A DNA stretch of 64,000 nucleotides from Citrobacter sp. On2M (GCF_018035235.1 NZ_WPCV01000003.1:248001-312000), one strand, 5' to 3'; shown: positions 1 to 8,122, counted from the stretch's first letter. Numbers and translations: made by a program. Notes: generated by a model from the sequence alone, not told the origin.

Positions 1-591
1 ATACTGATGAACGCGCAGATCGTCTTGTAGTGTTCCGTTGGCTCGGATCCACACCTGACGCGCCGGAGGTGCGACGTGACCTTTTAAGGGATTATGAAAC
101 TCCACTGGTCGCACTTCCAACGGACGATCGTTAATAAATTTTTCTTTCAACAACGGCGGCAGCAAATGCGCCACTGAGCGGGCAATTTCCGTTTCTGATT
201 TCAGCTCATCGGGACCCGGTGCCTTTGGCATGGTTTTCTGATGTTCAAATCCGTCTTCCGGTGCCTGAAACGAAGCAGTCATGTAAAAAATGGGTTTACC
301 ATTCTGGATCGCGGCAACGCGACGTGCGCTAAAGCTGTTACCATCACGCAGGACTTCCACATCATAGATGATCGGCTTTTGGCTATCGCCGGGGCGTAAA
401 AAATAACTGTGAAAGGAGTGCACCAGGCGCTCTTCCGGTACGGTTTCTTTTGCGGCATATAGCGCCTGACCGACAACCTGTCCCCCAAAAACCTGACGTA
501 ACCCTAAGTCTTCACTTTGGCCCCGAAAGAGTCCTTCTTCAATTTTTTCCAGATTTAACAATGTCAGCAAATTTTTCAGTGCCAGACTCAT
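1..591 (-). CDS. tesB: Acyl-CoA thioesterase II, C-terminal part outside the window
   Basis: Reading leftward from the ATG at 589-591 the frame stays open to base 1 and gives 197 residues beginning [20 protein letters not shown], matching the N-terminal two thirds of E. coli TesB (about 286 residues). TesB is a cytosolic double-hotdog thioesterase that hydrolyses medium- and long-chain acyl-CoA. The visible part covers the first hotdog domain and the start of the second; the catalytic Asp, Thr and Gln of the family lie in the missing C-terminal part, so the active site cannot be checked. The gene is divergent from ybaY, as in E. coli. The truncation is caused by the window edge and not by mutation. 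Confidence 0.95.
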   Translation of the reverse strand, partial: MSLALKNLLTLLNLEKIEEGLFRGQSEDLGLRQVFGGQVVGQALYAAKETVPEERLVHSFHSYFLRPGDSQKPIIYDVEVLRDGNSFSARRVAAIQNGKPIFYMTASFQAPEDGFEHQKTMPKAPGPDELKSETEIARSVAHLLPPLLKEKFINDRPLEVRPVEFHNPLKGHVAPPARQVWIRANGTLQDDLRVHQY

Positions 592-803
592 ACGTGCTCT
601 CCAGGTGATATCGATGTCGCAGCGAGGTAGGCAGAGTATAACGCAATTTTAAAAGTGGTCCGATGGGTGCAATTGTCTGAATTACTGGCCGATTACAGGC
701 AAAACCAGCTGTCTTGTGCCACACTTAGTCACGTTATGTTTTTGTTAACCACTCTTCTGGCGAGGAAAGTTCTCGCTGGTGCATAGATGATAAGGAGAAT
801 TTA

Positions 804-1373
804 ATGAAACTCGTGCACATGGTAAGTGGTTTAGCGGTTGCGGTCGCTTTAGCGGCCTGTGCTGATAAAAGCGCGGATATTCAGACACCTGCGCCAAGCC
901 CTAATATGTCAATTGCTGACACACAGTCTAAAATTCAACAGCCGAATGTCTCCGGTACAGTATGGATCCGTCAGAAAGTGGCCTTGCCACCTGATGCGGT
1001 GCTGACCGTGACGCTGTCGGATGCGTCACTGGCTGATGCGCCGTCAAAAGTGCTGTCGCAAAAAGCGGTTCGTACTGAAGGTAAGCAAGCACCATTCAGC
1101 TTCGTATTACCGTTTAACCCGGCAGATATTCAGCCTAACGCGCGTATCCTGCTGAGTGCGGCCATTACGGTTAATGACAAACTGGTCTTTATCACCGATA
1201 CCGTTCAGCCGGTGATTAATCAGGGTGGTAAGAAAGCCGACCTGACGCTGGTGCCTGTGCAGCAAACGGCAGTACCGGTTCAGGCGAGTGGTGGCTCTGC
1301 AACCACGGTGCCGTCAACGTCACCAACCCAGATGAATCCGTCTTCTGCGGTTCCTGCTCCCACGCAGTACTAA
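804..1373 (+). CDS. ybaY: YbaY-type lipoprotein
   Basis: A 189-residue predicted outer-membrane lipoprotein. The N-terminus has a basic start, a hydrophobic stretch and the lipobox LAAC with Cys19. Ala at the next position is not an inner-membrane retention signal, so Lol-dependent transport to the outer membrane is expected. The middle (about residues 45-150) is the YscW/YbaY-type beta-rich domain. The last 35 residues are a Thr/Ser/Pro/Ala-rich tail of low complexity. A good ribosome site, AAGGAG, precedes the ATG. It lies between divergent tesB and convergent ybaZ, the usual enterobacterial arrangement. Its molecular role is unknown. Confidence 0.9.
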   Translation: MKLVHMVSGLAVAVALAACADKSADIQTPAPSPNMSIADTQSKIQQPNVSGTVWIRQKVALPPDAVLTVTLSDASLADAPSKVLSQKAVRTEGKQAPFSFVLPFNPADIQPNARILLSAAITVNDKLVFITDTVQPVINQGGKKADLTLVPVQQTAVPVQASGGSATTVPSTSPTQMNPSSAVPAPTQY

Positions 1374-1404
1374 GGTTTTCATAACCCTCTCCGCCTGGGG
1401 AGGG

Positions 1405-1719
1405 TTAGTACACCCAGCGATAGCGCTGTAAATCGATCTGTCCGCTTCCTGAAACCACGATCCCTTCTGCCAGTAACGCCTGACGTTGGCGTTGCAGGTC
1501 AGGCCCAGTCAGCGAAATAATACCATGGCGATTGACCACCCGATGCCAGGGCAGGCTACTCCCTTCGGGAAGACGTTTAAGCACGCCGCCTACCTGACGC
1601 GCAGCCCGAGGCGATCCCGCAAGCCTGGCCACATCGCCATAAGTGGTGACGAAACCTTCGGGAATTGACGCGACAATTTGCCAGACGCGTTGGGGGAAAG
1701 TGTCTTGTATATCCATCAT
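1405..1719 (-). CDS. ybaZ: Alkyltransferase-like protein (ATL)
   Basis: A 104-residue protein homologous to the DNA-binding domain of O6-alkylguanine-DNA alkyltransferases. The active-site PCHR motif of true methyltransferases is replaced here by PWHRV, so the protein cannot accept an alkyl group. ATL proteins bind O6-alkylguanine lesions, flip the base and recruit nucleotide excision repair. The wing and recognition helix region (GSPRAARQVGGVLKRLP) is intact. Two adjacent ATG codons could start translation; the first is given. The older E. coli annotation carries a longer N-terminus, which is not needed for the domain. It converges on ybaY. Confidence 0.92.
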   Translation of the reverse strand: MMDIQDTFPQRVWQIVASIPEGFVTTYGDVARLAGSPRAARQVGGVLKRLPEGSSLPWHRVVNRHGIISLTGPDLQRQRQALLAEGIVVSGSGQIDLQRYRWVY

Positions 1720-1809
1720 TTATTCCTGCGCTAATCCTTCAGCATAATGCCGAATGGTGAAGGAGTGAAGCCGCATTGCGCAAGAAAACAGCATCCGGTG
1801 CTGGATGGG

Positions 1810-1838
1810 TTGCAATTACAGGGTGCAGCAGTGATAAT
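1810..1838 (+). promoter_or_regulatory. Probable sigma-70 promoter of ffs
   Basis: TTGCAA at 1810-1815 and GATAAT at 1833-1838 are separated by exactly 17 bases. Initiation about seven bases downstream would give a leader of roughly 24-26 bases before mature 4.5S RNA. This agrees with the known short 5' leader removed by RNase P in E. coli. The transcription start was inferred, not measured. Confidence 0.7.
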
Positions 1839-1870
1839 GCGCCTGCGCGTTGGTTAACAACGCTCTCAAT

Positions 1871-1984
1871 GGGGGCTCTGTTGGTTCTCCCGCAACACTA
1901 CTCTGTTTACCAGGTCAGGTCCGGAAGGAAGCAGCCAAGGCAGATGACGTGTGTGCCGGGATGTAGCTGGCAGGGCCCCCACCC
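1871..1984 (+). ncRNA. ffs: 4.5S RNA of the signal recognition particle
   Basis: The 114 bases are nearly identical to E. coli 4.5S RNA. The 5' GGGGGCUCUGUUGG end pairs with the 3' CAGGGCCCCC end to close the long hairpin. The apical Ffh-binding region, with the conserved GGUCAGGUCCGGAAGGAAGCAG stretch split around the GGAA tetraloop, is intact. The RNA binds Ffh and works with FtsY to target inner-membrane proteins cotranslationally. Two short reading frames crossing the gene are spurious. Confidence 0.98.
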
Positions 1985-2173
1985 AATTCTGCCGTCCGGC
2001 AATTTTCCTTCTGCTTATCTACTTTTTTTGTCATCGTATTGTCATTTTAATGTCATCAAATGCTGTCAATGTGTTTCGGGGATGTTATTTGATGCTTTTG
2101 CCGCTGCCATCGCGTTGTAATGCCATGGGTCTTGCATCCGATGTGTTTTGGCTGACCACAAGGATTTTTTACG

Positions 2174-2425
2174 ATGTCGACCGCTGTATTGAATGTCAAA
2201 ATTGATGAGGCGCTAAAAGAAAAGCTTCGCCATTACGCTGAAGTACATAACGAGAATTTAAGTATCGCAACGGAAAAACTGCTGCTAATCGCATTTTCCG
2301 CCGTTGAAGAGGCAGGAGTCTCTGCTGAGGATATCGATAGCCAGCATACGGAAGAATCCGTAGTTGACGCTCTGACTCCTAAAGAAATCAAAGCATTGCG
2401 AAAATTGCTGAAGAAGAAAAAATGA
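2174..2425 (+). CDS. Small ribbon-helix-helix-like protein of unknown function
   Basis: An 83-residue protein that I do not recognise as a named gene. The N-terminus (TAVLNVKIDEALKEKLRHYA) has the look of a ribbon-helix-helix domain: a short beta strand followed by two amphipathic helices to about residue 45. That fold is common in antitoxins and small repressors. The C-terminus is acidic, then ends in a strongly basic run (KALRKLLKKKK). The ATG follows AAGGA at good spacing. Its stop overlaps the start of the next gene in an ATGA arrangement, which suggests translational coupling. Function as an antitoxin or autoregulator is only an inference from size, fold guess and gene overlap. Confidence 0.7.
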   Translation: MSTAVLNVKIDEALKEKLRHYAEVHNENLSIATEKLLLIAFSAVEEAGVSAEDIDSQHTEESVVDALTPKEIKALRKLLKKKK

Positions 2426-2640
2426 AACAACAACCGCTCTCAACCGCCTGTAATTACAGCGAAGCCTGTGAAATGCTGCGCTCCGGTTATGTGAAACATG
2501 TTCGTTTGAGCTGGAATGTCGGCAGCGATGAGTTCTTTCGTATTGCCTCCGACTGGTGTGATGCAGGGGCAAAAATTAAAAAAGATGGTGAGAATTTCGT
2601 CATTTCGCTGAAGGGATTTCCGGTTCCCCCTCAGCGGTAA
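2422..2640 (+). CDS. Small protein of unknown function, coupled to the upstream gene
   Basis: A 72-residue protein starting inside the stop codon of the upstream RHH-like gene. It is a compact alpha/beta-looking sequence with Cys10, Cys16 and a third Cys near residue 46 (SDWCDAG), and a C-terminal strand ENFVISLKGF. There is no signal peptide or membrane segment, so it should be cytosolic. I cannot place it in a family; it does not look like RelE, MazF or HipA. The partner gene and the 4-base overlap are the main clue: the pair is probably one transcription unit. It is flanked by ffs upstream and converges on the MocR regulator gene. Confidence 0.65.
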   Translation: MKQQPLSTACNYSEACEMLRSGYVKHVRLSWNVGSDEFFRIASDWCDAGAKIKKDGENFVISLKGFPVPPQR

Positions 2641-2699
2641 TATTGCCGGGACTTCCTCGTCCATTGCGGCATTCCTGGGCGAGTCCGTTGACTCGTCGC

Positions 2700-4127
2700 T
2701 TAGATTATTTTACGCATTTTCCCGCTGCTGGCCTGTAAACGCAGATTATCCCAAATGGGTTGCAATACTCTGAAGGCGGCGCGCGCAGTGTCACCCGGTA
2801 ACGTGAAGGGCATACGCAAAAAGCGATCGAATGCGCCATCAAGGCCAAATCGCGTACCGGTACCCAACTGGATGCCAGCGCTTTCGACGCGCGTGGCAAA
2901 GAGCGTTGCCAGCGTATCGGGTAGTTCAACCCAGAAAGAGAGTCCTCCCTGTGGCTGGGTAAATTGCCACTCCGGGAAATGTGAGTTCATCAGGCTCGAG
3001 CACAAGTCTCGCTGCGATGTGAGCAGGCGTCTTCTGCCAGGAAGAAAGTCGGCGGCGTTATCCAGCAACCAGCTGGTGGCGAGTTGTTCCAGCACCGGAG
3101 AGCCCAAATCGAAGGTGTCGCGGGTTTGTACCAGCGCGGCAATGGTACGCGACGAGGCCCGAATCCAGCCCAGACGTAATCCGCCCCAAAAGCTTTTCCC
3201 TGCCGAACCCAGCAGAATTATCGGTGCATCGCGATTGAATGCAGCAAGTGGCGGTGGAGGCGGGGCGTCATACCACAGGTTCACCATGGTCTCATCGACC
3301 ACCAGTGTAGTGCGCGTCCTTTCAGCAATATCCGCCACGACCTGACGAGTTGCGGCGTCCATACAGCGGCCGGTCGGGTTGTGAAAGTCCGGCATCAGAT
3401 AGGCCATTCTCGGGGCGGTTTGCGCGAGAGTGGCAACCAGACCCGCCGTATCCCAACCGTGCTCAGGCAGCGACACGCCAACGGGGCGACATGACGCCCC
3501 TTGTATTGCTGCAATCGCCAGCGGATAAGTGGGATGATCGACCACTACGCGATCGCCGGGACCGGTGAGTAAACGCAGGATCAGCGCCAGTCCGCTGACC
3601 GCGCCGTTCACGACCATTATTTCATCGGGCTGTGTCGGGAGTCCGCGTTCGCAATAATGCCGGGCGATGGATTCACGCAAAACAGCAAGCCCCTGTGGCA
3701 GATACCCAGAGCTTAGCAAATGCTGCGGCATCGCAAACAGCGCTTGCTGGTAAGCCTGGTGAATTTCAGGGCCAGCACTCAGTGCCGCCGTGGACAAATC
3801 AAGCGCTGTGCCGGTGCTGGTTCGCGTTGGCACATGGCGAATGTGTTCCGGCAGGATCACCCGTGAGCCGCTCCCATGACGACTTTCCAGATATCCCTCT
3901 TCACGCAGTTGCGCCATGGCGCTGGCGACGGTGGTTCGACTTACTTCCAGAACGGCGGCGAGCTCGCGCTCACCGGGCAAGCGACTATCCAGCGCCAGTC
4001 GACCATCAAGGATCAGCAGACGTAATGCTTCCGCCAGTTGTCGCCAGATAGGCGTTCGTGAGGGGCTTTCCTGCCAGTGCCCGAGCAGGCGCTGCAAAGA
4101 TTGACTTCCGTAACGGCGAGATGACAT
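2700..4127 (-). CDS. MocR/GntR-type PLP-dependent transcriptional regulator (YczR-like)
   Basis: 475 residues with the two-domain MocR layout. Residues about 28-95 form a GntR winged helix (PIWRQLAEALRLLIL, then SRTTVASAMAQLREEGYLES). From about 115 onward lies a fold-type I aminotransferase domain. The lysine that would carry pyridoxal phosphate is K311 in GSAGKSFWGG, and the HNPTGR and VVDET motifs are present. Such proteins sense PLP or amino-compound adducts and usually control a neighbouring gene. The divergent neighbour encodes a YczE-type membrane protein, the pairing known for YczR regulators, so yczE is the likely target. The ligand is unknown. The ATG at 4125-4127 abuts a palindrome that may be its operator. 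Confidence 0.85.
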   Translation of the reverse strand: MSSRRYGSQSLQRLLGHWQESPSRTPIWRQLAEALRLLILDGRLALDSRLPGERELAAVLEVSRTTVASAMAQLREEGYLESRHGSGSRVILPEHIRHVPTRTSTGTALDLSTAALSAGPEIHQAYQQALFAMPQHLLSSGYLPQGLAVLRESIARHYCERGLPTQPDEIMVVNGAVSGLALILRLLTGPGDRVVVDHPTYPLAIAAIQGASCRPVGVSLPEHGWDTAGLVATLAQTAPRMAYLMPDFHNPTGRCMDAATRQVVADIAERTRTTLVVDETMVNLWYDAPPPPPLAAFNRDAPIILLGSAGKSFWGGLRLGWIRASSRTIAALVQTRDTFDLGSPVLEQLATSWLLDNAADFLPGRRRLLTSQRDLCSSLMNSHFPEWQFTQPQGGLSFWVELPDTLATLFATRVESAGIQLGTGTRFGLDGAFDRFLRMPFTLPGDTARAAFRVLQPIWDNLRLQASSGKMRKII

Positions 4128-4131
4128 AACA

Positions 4132-4153
4132 GTCCACTTTTTGAAAACTGGAC
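4132..4153. promoter_or_regulatory. Imperfect palindrome, candidate operator of the MocR regulator
   Basis: The arms GTCCA and TGGAC flank a near-symmetric T-rich/A-rich centre (ctttttgaaaac). It lies 4 bases upstream of the regulator start and about 60 bases upstream of yczE. Position and symmetry suggest autoregulation or control of both divergent genes. MocR proteins often use direct repeats, so the assignment is tentative. Confidence 0.4.
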
Positions 4154-4214
4154 ATTAATCATAGTGCCAATTGCGGTGAAGATGAAAGCCATCTGAGAGT
4201 AAAAGGGAAATAAC

Positions 4215-4844
4215 ATGCTGCGTCGTTTACTTCAGCTGTTTATCGGGCTGACGCTGTACGGTGTGTCGACGGCGATGTTTGTCCGTGCCGATCTAGGGGC
4301 CGATCCGTGGAACGTATTTCACCTGGGCGTGGCAAATTTAGTGTCGATGAATATCGGTGTCGTGATTATCGCCGTGGGCGTATTGGTGCTGCTGGCATGG
4401 ATACCGCTACGCCAGCGCCCGGGTTTTGGCACGTTGAGCAACGTGATTATGATCGGGCTGGCGGCAGATGTCGCACTGGTGGTTATACCGGGATTTGAAT
4501 CCCTGATGGCGCGCAGCGGGCTGTTGGTGTCAGCGGTGATCCTGAATGCGTTAGCCACCAGTCTGTACATTGGCGCCGGTTTTGGCGCAGGCCCGCGTGA
4601 CGGTCTGATGACTGGTATTCACGCGCGAACCGGCTGGCCAGTACGACGAATTCGCACCGCAATTGAAGTGTCTGTTCTGCTTATCGGCTGGCTGCTGGGG
4701 GGAACCGTCGGGGTTGGGACGGTGCTGTATGCGCTGGCTATCGGGCCGCTCATTCAGATTTGCCTGCCGTGGTTTCGCCATCAGCCGCAGTCGCGAATCC
4801 GTCCCAGGAATGCGCCTGGGGCACGATCGTCTGCTGGCGACTAA
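4215..4844 (+). CDS. yczE: YczE-family integral membrane protein
   Basis: A 209-residue polytopic protein with about five membrane segments (residues about 4-22, 40-62, 74-95, 105-125 and 145-170). The family hallmark region VRADLGADPWNVFHLG is at residues 23-40, and a second related motif GAGFGAGPRDGLMTG follows near 116-130. It belongs to the YczE/YitT-like membrane proteins, whose transported or processed substrate is unknown. It is divergent from, and probably controlled by, the MocR regulator at 2700-4127. The C-terminal tail is hydrophilic and Arg-rich. Confidence 0.8.
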   Translation: MLRRLLQLFIGLTLYGVSTAMFVRADLGADPWNVFHLGVANLVSMNIGVVIIAVGVLVLLAWIPLRQRPGFGTLSNVIMIGLAADVALVVIPGFESLMARSGLLVSAVILNALATSLYIGAGFGAGPRDGLMTGIHARTGWPVRRIRTAIEVSVLLIGWLLGGTVGVGTVLYALAIGPLIQICLPWFRHQPQSRIRPRNAPGARSSAGD

Positions 4845-4908
4845 ACTTAGTCTCGACTGACGCGGCCGGAATCGGCTTGCCGCGCAGTACACTTCGGAGG
4901 TTTTTCTC

Positions 4909-5262
4909 ATGAAGTATGTTGATGGCTTTGTGGTTGCCGTACCCGCTGAAAACAAGGAGGCGTACATTGCGATGGCGGCAAAAGCAGCTCCGCTTTTCAA
5001 GGAGTTCGGCGCATTGCGCGTGGTGGAGTGTTGGGCAGATGATGTTCCCGACGGCAAACTGACCGATTTTCGCATGGCAGTGAAAGCCTTGGATCATGAA
5101 GAGGTGGTATTCAGTTGGATTGAATACCCTTCCAAAGAGGTCCGTGACGCGGCGAATCAGAAGATGATGTCCGATCCCCGGATGAAGGAATTCGGGGAAT
5201 CTATGCCATTTGATGGCAAGCGGATGATCTACGGTGGATTTGCGCCCATCATGGAAGAGTGA
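4909..5262 (+). CDS. ybaA: DUF1428 family protein YbaA
   Basis: A 117-residue cytosolic protein clearly orthologous to E. coli YbaA (MKYVDGFVVAVPAENKEAY start; GFAPIMEE end). The family adopts a ferredoxin-like dimeric alpha/beta-barrel fold similar to small monooxygenases, but no reaction is established. The ATG follows GGAGG at 4895-4904 with suitable spacing. It lies 64 bases downstream of yczE and converges on pdeB. In E. coli it sits next to ffs and ylaB; here the RHH-like pair and the yczE-regulator pair separate it from ffs. Confidence 0.9.
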   Translation: MKYVDGFVVAVPAENKEAYIAMAAKAAPLFKEFGALRVVECWADDVPDGKLTDFRMAVKALDHEEVVFSWIEYPSKEVRDAANQKMMSDPRMKEFGESMPFDGKRMIYGGFAPIMEE

Positions 5263-5313
5263 TGTGACTGGCTGTGCGGCGTGCCGCCAGCCATCTCAGT
5301 ATCAACCGCTACG

Positions 5314-6867
5314 TTAAAGCCGTTTTTCTGCCCACAGAATAAATGCCGCCTTCGGCAGCGCTTTGCTATAAAGCCAGCCCTGACCATACTGTACGCCATG
5401 CTGGCGTAGCCAGGCTTCCTGCTTCTCGGTTTCAATACCTTCAGCCACCATCTCCAGCTTCAGTGTTTTCGCGATCTCGATGATATGCGGTGTGACGTTG
5501 TTGTACTCCAGCGCATCGACAAACGATTTGTCTATCTTCAGGATGTCCACATCCAGATCCTGCAAATAGCTCAGGCTGGAATAGCCGGTGCCAAAGTCAT
5601 CAATATAAATTGAATGACCAGCCTGACGGTATTTGGCAATAAAGGGCGCGCTGTTTTTCGGGTCGGCAAACTCGCGTTCGGTCAGCTCCAGCGCGATTTG
5701 CTCAGGCTTTAGTTGCCATTGATTCACCTTGCGGCTCAACAGCGCAGGAAGCGTTTCCGAGGTCAGATCGGCTGACTCAAGGTTAATGGAGATATGCTGG
5801 TCAGGATGTTGACGCAGCCATCTTCCAAGATCGTCAAATACGCTTTCAATAATCAAAAGAGTAAGCGGCTCAGAAAGCCCGGTTTCTTGTGCCATTGCGA
5901 CGAAAATTTCCGGCGACAGATAGCTTCCGTCGGCTTGCTGCCAGCGAGCCAGCGCTTCTGCCCCGACCACTTTGCCCGTTTTAAGCGAGATAATCGGCTG
6001 GTAGTGAACCTTGATATCCCGATGCTGGATAGCGTCCTGCAATTGGTGATGGGGAGACTGTAAACGGCGTAAAATACGCAGAATAAAAGCGGCGGTGAGT
6101 AAACCGATAAGAATCCCTGCCGGCAGCCAGATCAGCGCCTGTCTATGCCAGCTTTTTTGCACGGGTAATGTGGATGCCCATGTTACAACCGTAATGCCCA
6201 ACTCGGGGAAAGGGCGGGCGTTATAAATACTGCCATCTTTCTGAAAATGGGTAATCGAACGCTCTTGTTGCACATGGTGTAAAACGTCCGATGGCAGATC
6301 GGCGCTACTGGCTACCACCATGTTACGCGCGGTGCCAATGATGGCGACTTCAATCGGCCAGGATCCAAACGGGATGACGTCAATAAAAGAACCGGGATCG
6401 ATCATCACGACGTAATGCTGGCTACCTAATGCCGCCATAAAACGTTTGATGCCCAAATCGTTTTGCGTGGTCAGCCACGCGCGATATCCATCTGGCGTGA
6501 CTTTCATTGCCGGAGGAAACGCGACCGCCTGGCTTCTTTTTTCCAGGGATGAGCATTGTGGAACGTTATCTTTAAGGTACAGCACTTCCTGAATGTTACG
6601 GTAACTGTATGATAAACGACGCATTTCCAGCAAGTGTTCGTCGCTGCATGGCACGCCCTGAAAGGACTCGATACTGCGTAAGGCTTTTTTGGCCTGTTCG
6701 CCAACGCGTTCCGTACGTAATGCAGCGCGCATGGAGAACATATCGAGTTCATCGATAAATTTCGTTTCAACCTGACGATGCGCCAGCCACAGGCTTAAAC
6801 CTACGGGGGCGAGGATGGAAAGAAACAGTACCCCTGTCACCAAGCTTATCAGATGTCGTGTTGTCAC
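5314..6867 (-). CDS. pdeB: Cyclic-di-GMP phosphodiesterase with CSS and EAL domains
   Basis: 517 residues. Translation is assigned to the GTG at 6865-6867, which follows AAGGAT and gives VTTRHLISLVTGVLFL, collinear with E. coli PdeB (YlaB, 516 residues). A longer open frame upstream lacks similarity and overlaps rpmE2. Domain order is a membrane segment (about 8-30), a periplasmic CSS-motif domain with PQCSSLE, a second membrane segment (about 235-255), then a cytoplasmic EAL domain with GAEALARW, NLES, ELTERE and the DDFGTGYSS motif. These support an active enzyme hydrolysing c-di-GMP to pGpG. The CSS domain in relatives responds to periplasmic redox state through DsbA/DsbB. Confidence 0.93.
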   Translation of the reverse strand: MTTRHLISLVTGVLFLSILAPVGLSLWLAHRQVETKFIDELDMFSMRAALRTERVGEQAKKALRSIESFQGVPCSDEHLLEMRRLSYSYRNIQEVLYLKDNVPQCSSLEKRSQAVAFPPAMKVTPDGYRAWLTTQNDLGIKRFMAALGSQHYVVMIDPGSFIDVIPFGSWPIEVAIIGTARNMVVASSADLPSDVLHHVQQERSITHFQKDGSIYNARPFPELGITVVTWASTLPVQKSWHRQALIWLPAGILIGLLTAAFILRILRRLQSPHHQLQDAIQHRDIKVHYQPIISLKTGKVVGAEALARWQQADGSYLSPEIFVAMAQETGLSEPLTLLIIESVFDDLGRWLRQHPDQHISINLESADLTSETLPALLSRKVNQWQLKPEQIALELTEREFADPKNSAPFIAKYRQAGHSIYIDDFGTGYSSLSYLQDLDVDILKIDKSFVDALEYNNVTPHIIEIAKTLKLEMVAEGIETEKQEAWLRQHGVQYGQGWLYSKALPKAAFILWAEKRL

Positions 6868-7025
6868 GGTGATATCCTTATTTATACAGCGTAGGGAAAG
6901 TATATCTGAAAGCCGAAAAAGCAATTCGATTGGCATCATATATTTACGGCCATTTATCGTCCCGTTAAAAAACCACAACGTAAATCGGGTTGAGATTCGT
7001 ACAAGAGTGGTGTATTTTGTTTGTA

Positions 7026-7040
7026 TGTTATAACATAACA
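7026..7040 (+). promoter_or_regulatory. Candidate Zur box upstream of rpmE2-rpmJ2
   Basis: TGTTATAACATAACA differs at one base from the dyad core TGTTATANTATAACA recognised by the zinc repressor Zur. It ends 13 bases before the rpmE2 ATG. Zur control of zinc-free L31B/L36B paralogs is well established in enterobacteria, so repression in zinc-replete cells is expected. Confidence 0.75.
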
Positions 7041-7053
7041 ATTTGAGGTTGCC

Positions 7054-7314
7054 ATGAAACCGGATATTCATCCTTTTTACCGTACCGTGGTGTTTCACGA
7101 TACCAGCGCCAATGAATTCTTTAAGGTCGGTTCGACCATCAAAACGGAGCGTGAGATTGAGTTTGAGGGGAAAATGTACCCGTATGTGACTCTGGATATC
7201 TCTTCCAAATCGCATCCGTACTACACCGGGAAACAAAAAACCTTTGATAACGAAGGCAGTGCAGCACGTTTCCAGAAGCGTTTTGGTCATTTTATTGGCA
7301 CTAAGCGAGGTTAA
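7054..7314 (+). CDS. rpmE2: 50S ribosomal protein L31 type B, zinc-independent
   Basis: An 86-residue L31 paralog ([17 protein letters not shown]). It lacks the CxxC zinc-binding cysteines of primary L31: there is no cysteine in the protein, the mark of the C-minus type (YkgM in E. coli). During zinc starvation it replaces zinc-containing L31 and frees zinc. It is followed one base after its stop by rpmJ2, so the two form an operon. The upstream Zur-like box supports zinc control. The start is supported by GAGG at 7045-7048, with rather short spacing. In E. coli the pair is elsewhere on the chromosome; this location is Salmonella/Citrobacter-like. Confidence 0.95.
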   Translation: MKPDIHPFYRTVVFHDTSANEFFKVGSTIKTEREIEFEGKMYPYVTLDISSKSHPYYTGKQKTFDNEGSAARFQKRFGHFIGTKRG

Positions 7315-7315
7315 G

Positions 7316-7456
7316 ATGCAGGTACTTAATTCACTTCGTAGTGCAAAACAGCGTCATCCCGACTGCCAGATAGTGAAACGCAAAGGGCGTTTGTACGTTA
7401 TCTGCAAAACGAATCCGCGCTTTAAAGCGGTTCAAGGACGTAAAAAAAGACGTTAG
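7316..7456 (+). CDS. rpmJ2: 50S ribosomal protein L36 type B, zinc-independent
   Basis: A 46-residue L36 paralog (YkgO type) starting at the ATG at 7316, one base after the rpmE2 stop. The frame is open further upstream, but that extension lies inside rpmE2 and is not conserved. The sequence is strongly basic ([26 protein letters not shown]). It keeps only two separated cysteines, not the C-C-C-H zinc site of primary L36. It would substitute for RpmJ in zinc-poor cells. A clear intrinsic terminator follows at 7482-7516. Confidence 0.93.
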   Translation: MQVLNSLRSAKQRHPDCQIVKRKGRLYVICKTNPRFKAVQGRKKRR

Positions 7457-7481
7457 TTTCTTTGCCAGCATTTCAGGGAAT

Positions 7482-7516
7482 AAAGTGCGTTCCCTTTACA
7501 GGGACGCACTTTTTTT
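7482..7516 (+). terminator. Intrinsic terminator of rpmE2-rpmJ2
   Basis: The stem AAAGTGCGTTCCC pairs with GGGACGCACTTT around the loop TTTACA, with one bulged T, and runs into a seven-base T tract. It lies 25 bases after the rpmJ2 stop. It may also act on the opposite strand for ylaC, since the stem begins with As. Confidence 0.85.
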
Positions 7517-7537
7517 ATCTGCGCTGAGACGCGCTTA

Positions 7538-8005
7538 CTAACTGTTCTGGGACCGAGTTAGCGTAAACACATCGTAGAAAGAGAGCTCGCCCTTACGGGA
7601 TATCATCTTTTGCAACTGCGTTTTATGTTCGCTATCGACGGAAGGTGAGTGCATGATGGTATCTATGAGTGAAGAGGGAACAAAGCGCGTGTTATACCAT
7701 TCGCCGTTATAGCAAACTCTGAAATCCAGTACGTCGATATCTTCAAAGCGGTATCTTGGCGCAACGTCGAAAAAGAAAAACGCGTTGAGTATGACGAACA
7801 GAACCACCAGCAGCCATACTGAATCGACTAACGTTTCTGACTGTAGCATCACCGCCAGCGTGGCAAACCACGCAACATACATGCCGATAAACAGGCCAGG
7901 ATATTTGCGAATAAAGCTGATGCTAAAGCGCGGTTTGTTGTCGCGTTTTTCGCGAATATTTAAGTCGTCGATGGTTTCGGTAAGCAGGCGCTGTATTTCT
8001 GTCAT
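7538..8005 (-). CDS. ylaC: Inner-membrane protein YlaC
   Basis: A 155-residue protein orthologous to E. coli YlaC. Two hydrophobic segments (about residues 37-54 and 61-79) form a membrane hairpin between a short basic N-terminal region and a C-terminal hydrophilic domain of about 75 residues ([29 protein letters not shown]). The positive charge before the first segment suggests both ends are cytoplasmic. Function is unknown. It is transcribed opposite to rpmJ2 and in the same direction as maa, 117 bases downstream of the maa start. Confidence 0.88.
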   Translation of the reverse strand: MTEIQRLLTETIDDLNIREKRDNKPRFSISFIRKYPGLFIGMYVAWFATLAVMLQSETLVDSVWLLVVLFVILNAFFFFDVAPRYRFEDIDVLDFRVCYNGEWYNTRFVPSSLIDTIMHSPSVDSEHKTQLQKMISRKGELSFYDVFTLTRSQNS

Positions 8006-8122
8006 CTCTTGCCTTCGTGGTGTCTGCGATGTTCAGGTACGATCGCCCTATTTTAAAAAGGGGATACCTTTTGATGAAAGTAACAGATTAACCACAATTT
8101 AGCATAACAGTTACATTTAAGA

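Noticed and set aside
1776-2205. Open frames of 114 and 84 codons crossing the 4.5S RNA gene
   Set aside because: They overlap a highly conserved structural RNA, have no ribosome site and resemble no protein.
6868-7290. N-terminal extension of pdeB to 658 residues
   Set aside because: The extra part overlaps rpmE2 and its Zur box and is not conserved; a GTG with a good ribosome site at 6865-6867 gives the expected N-terminus.
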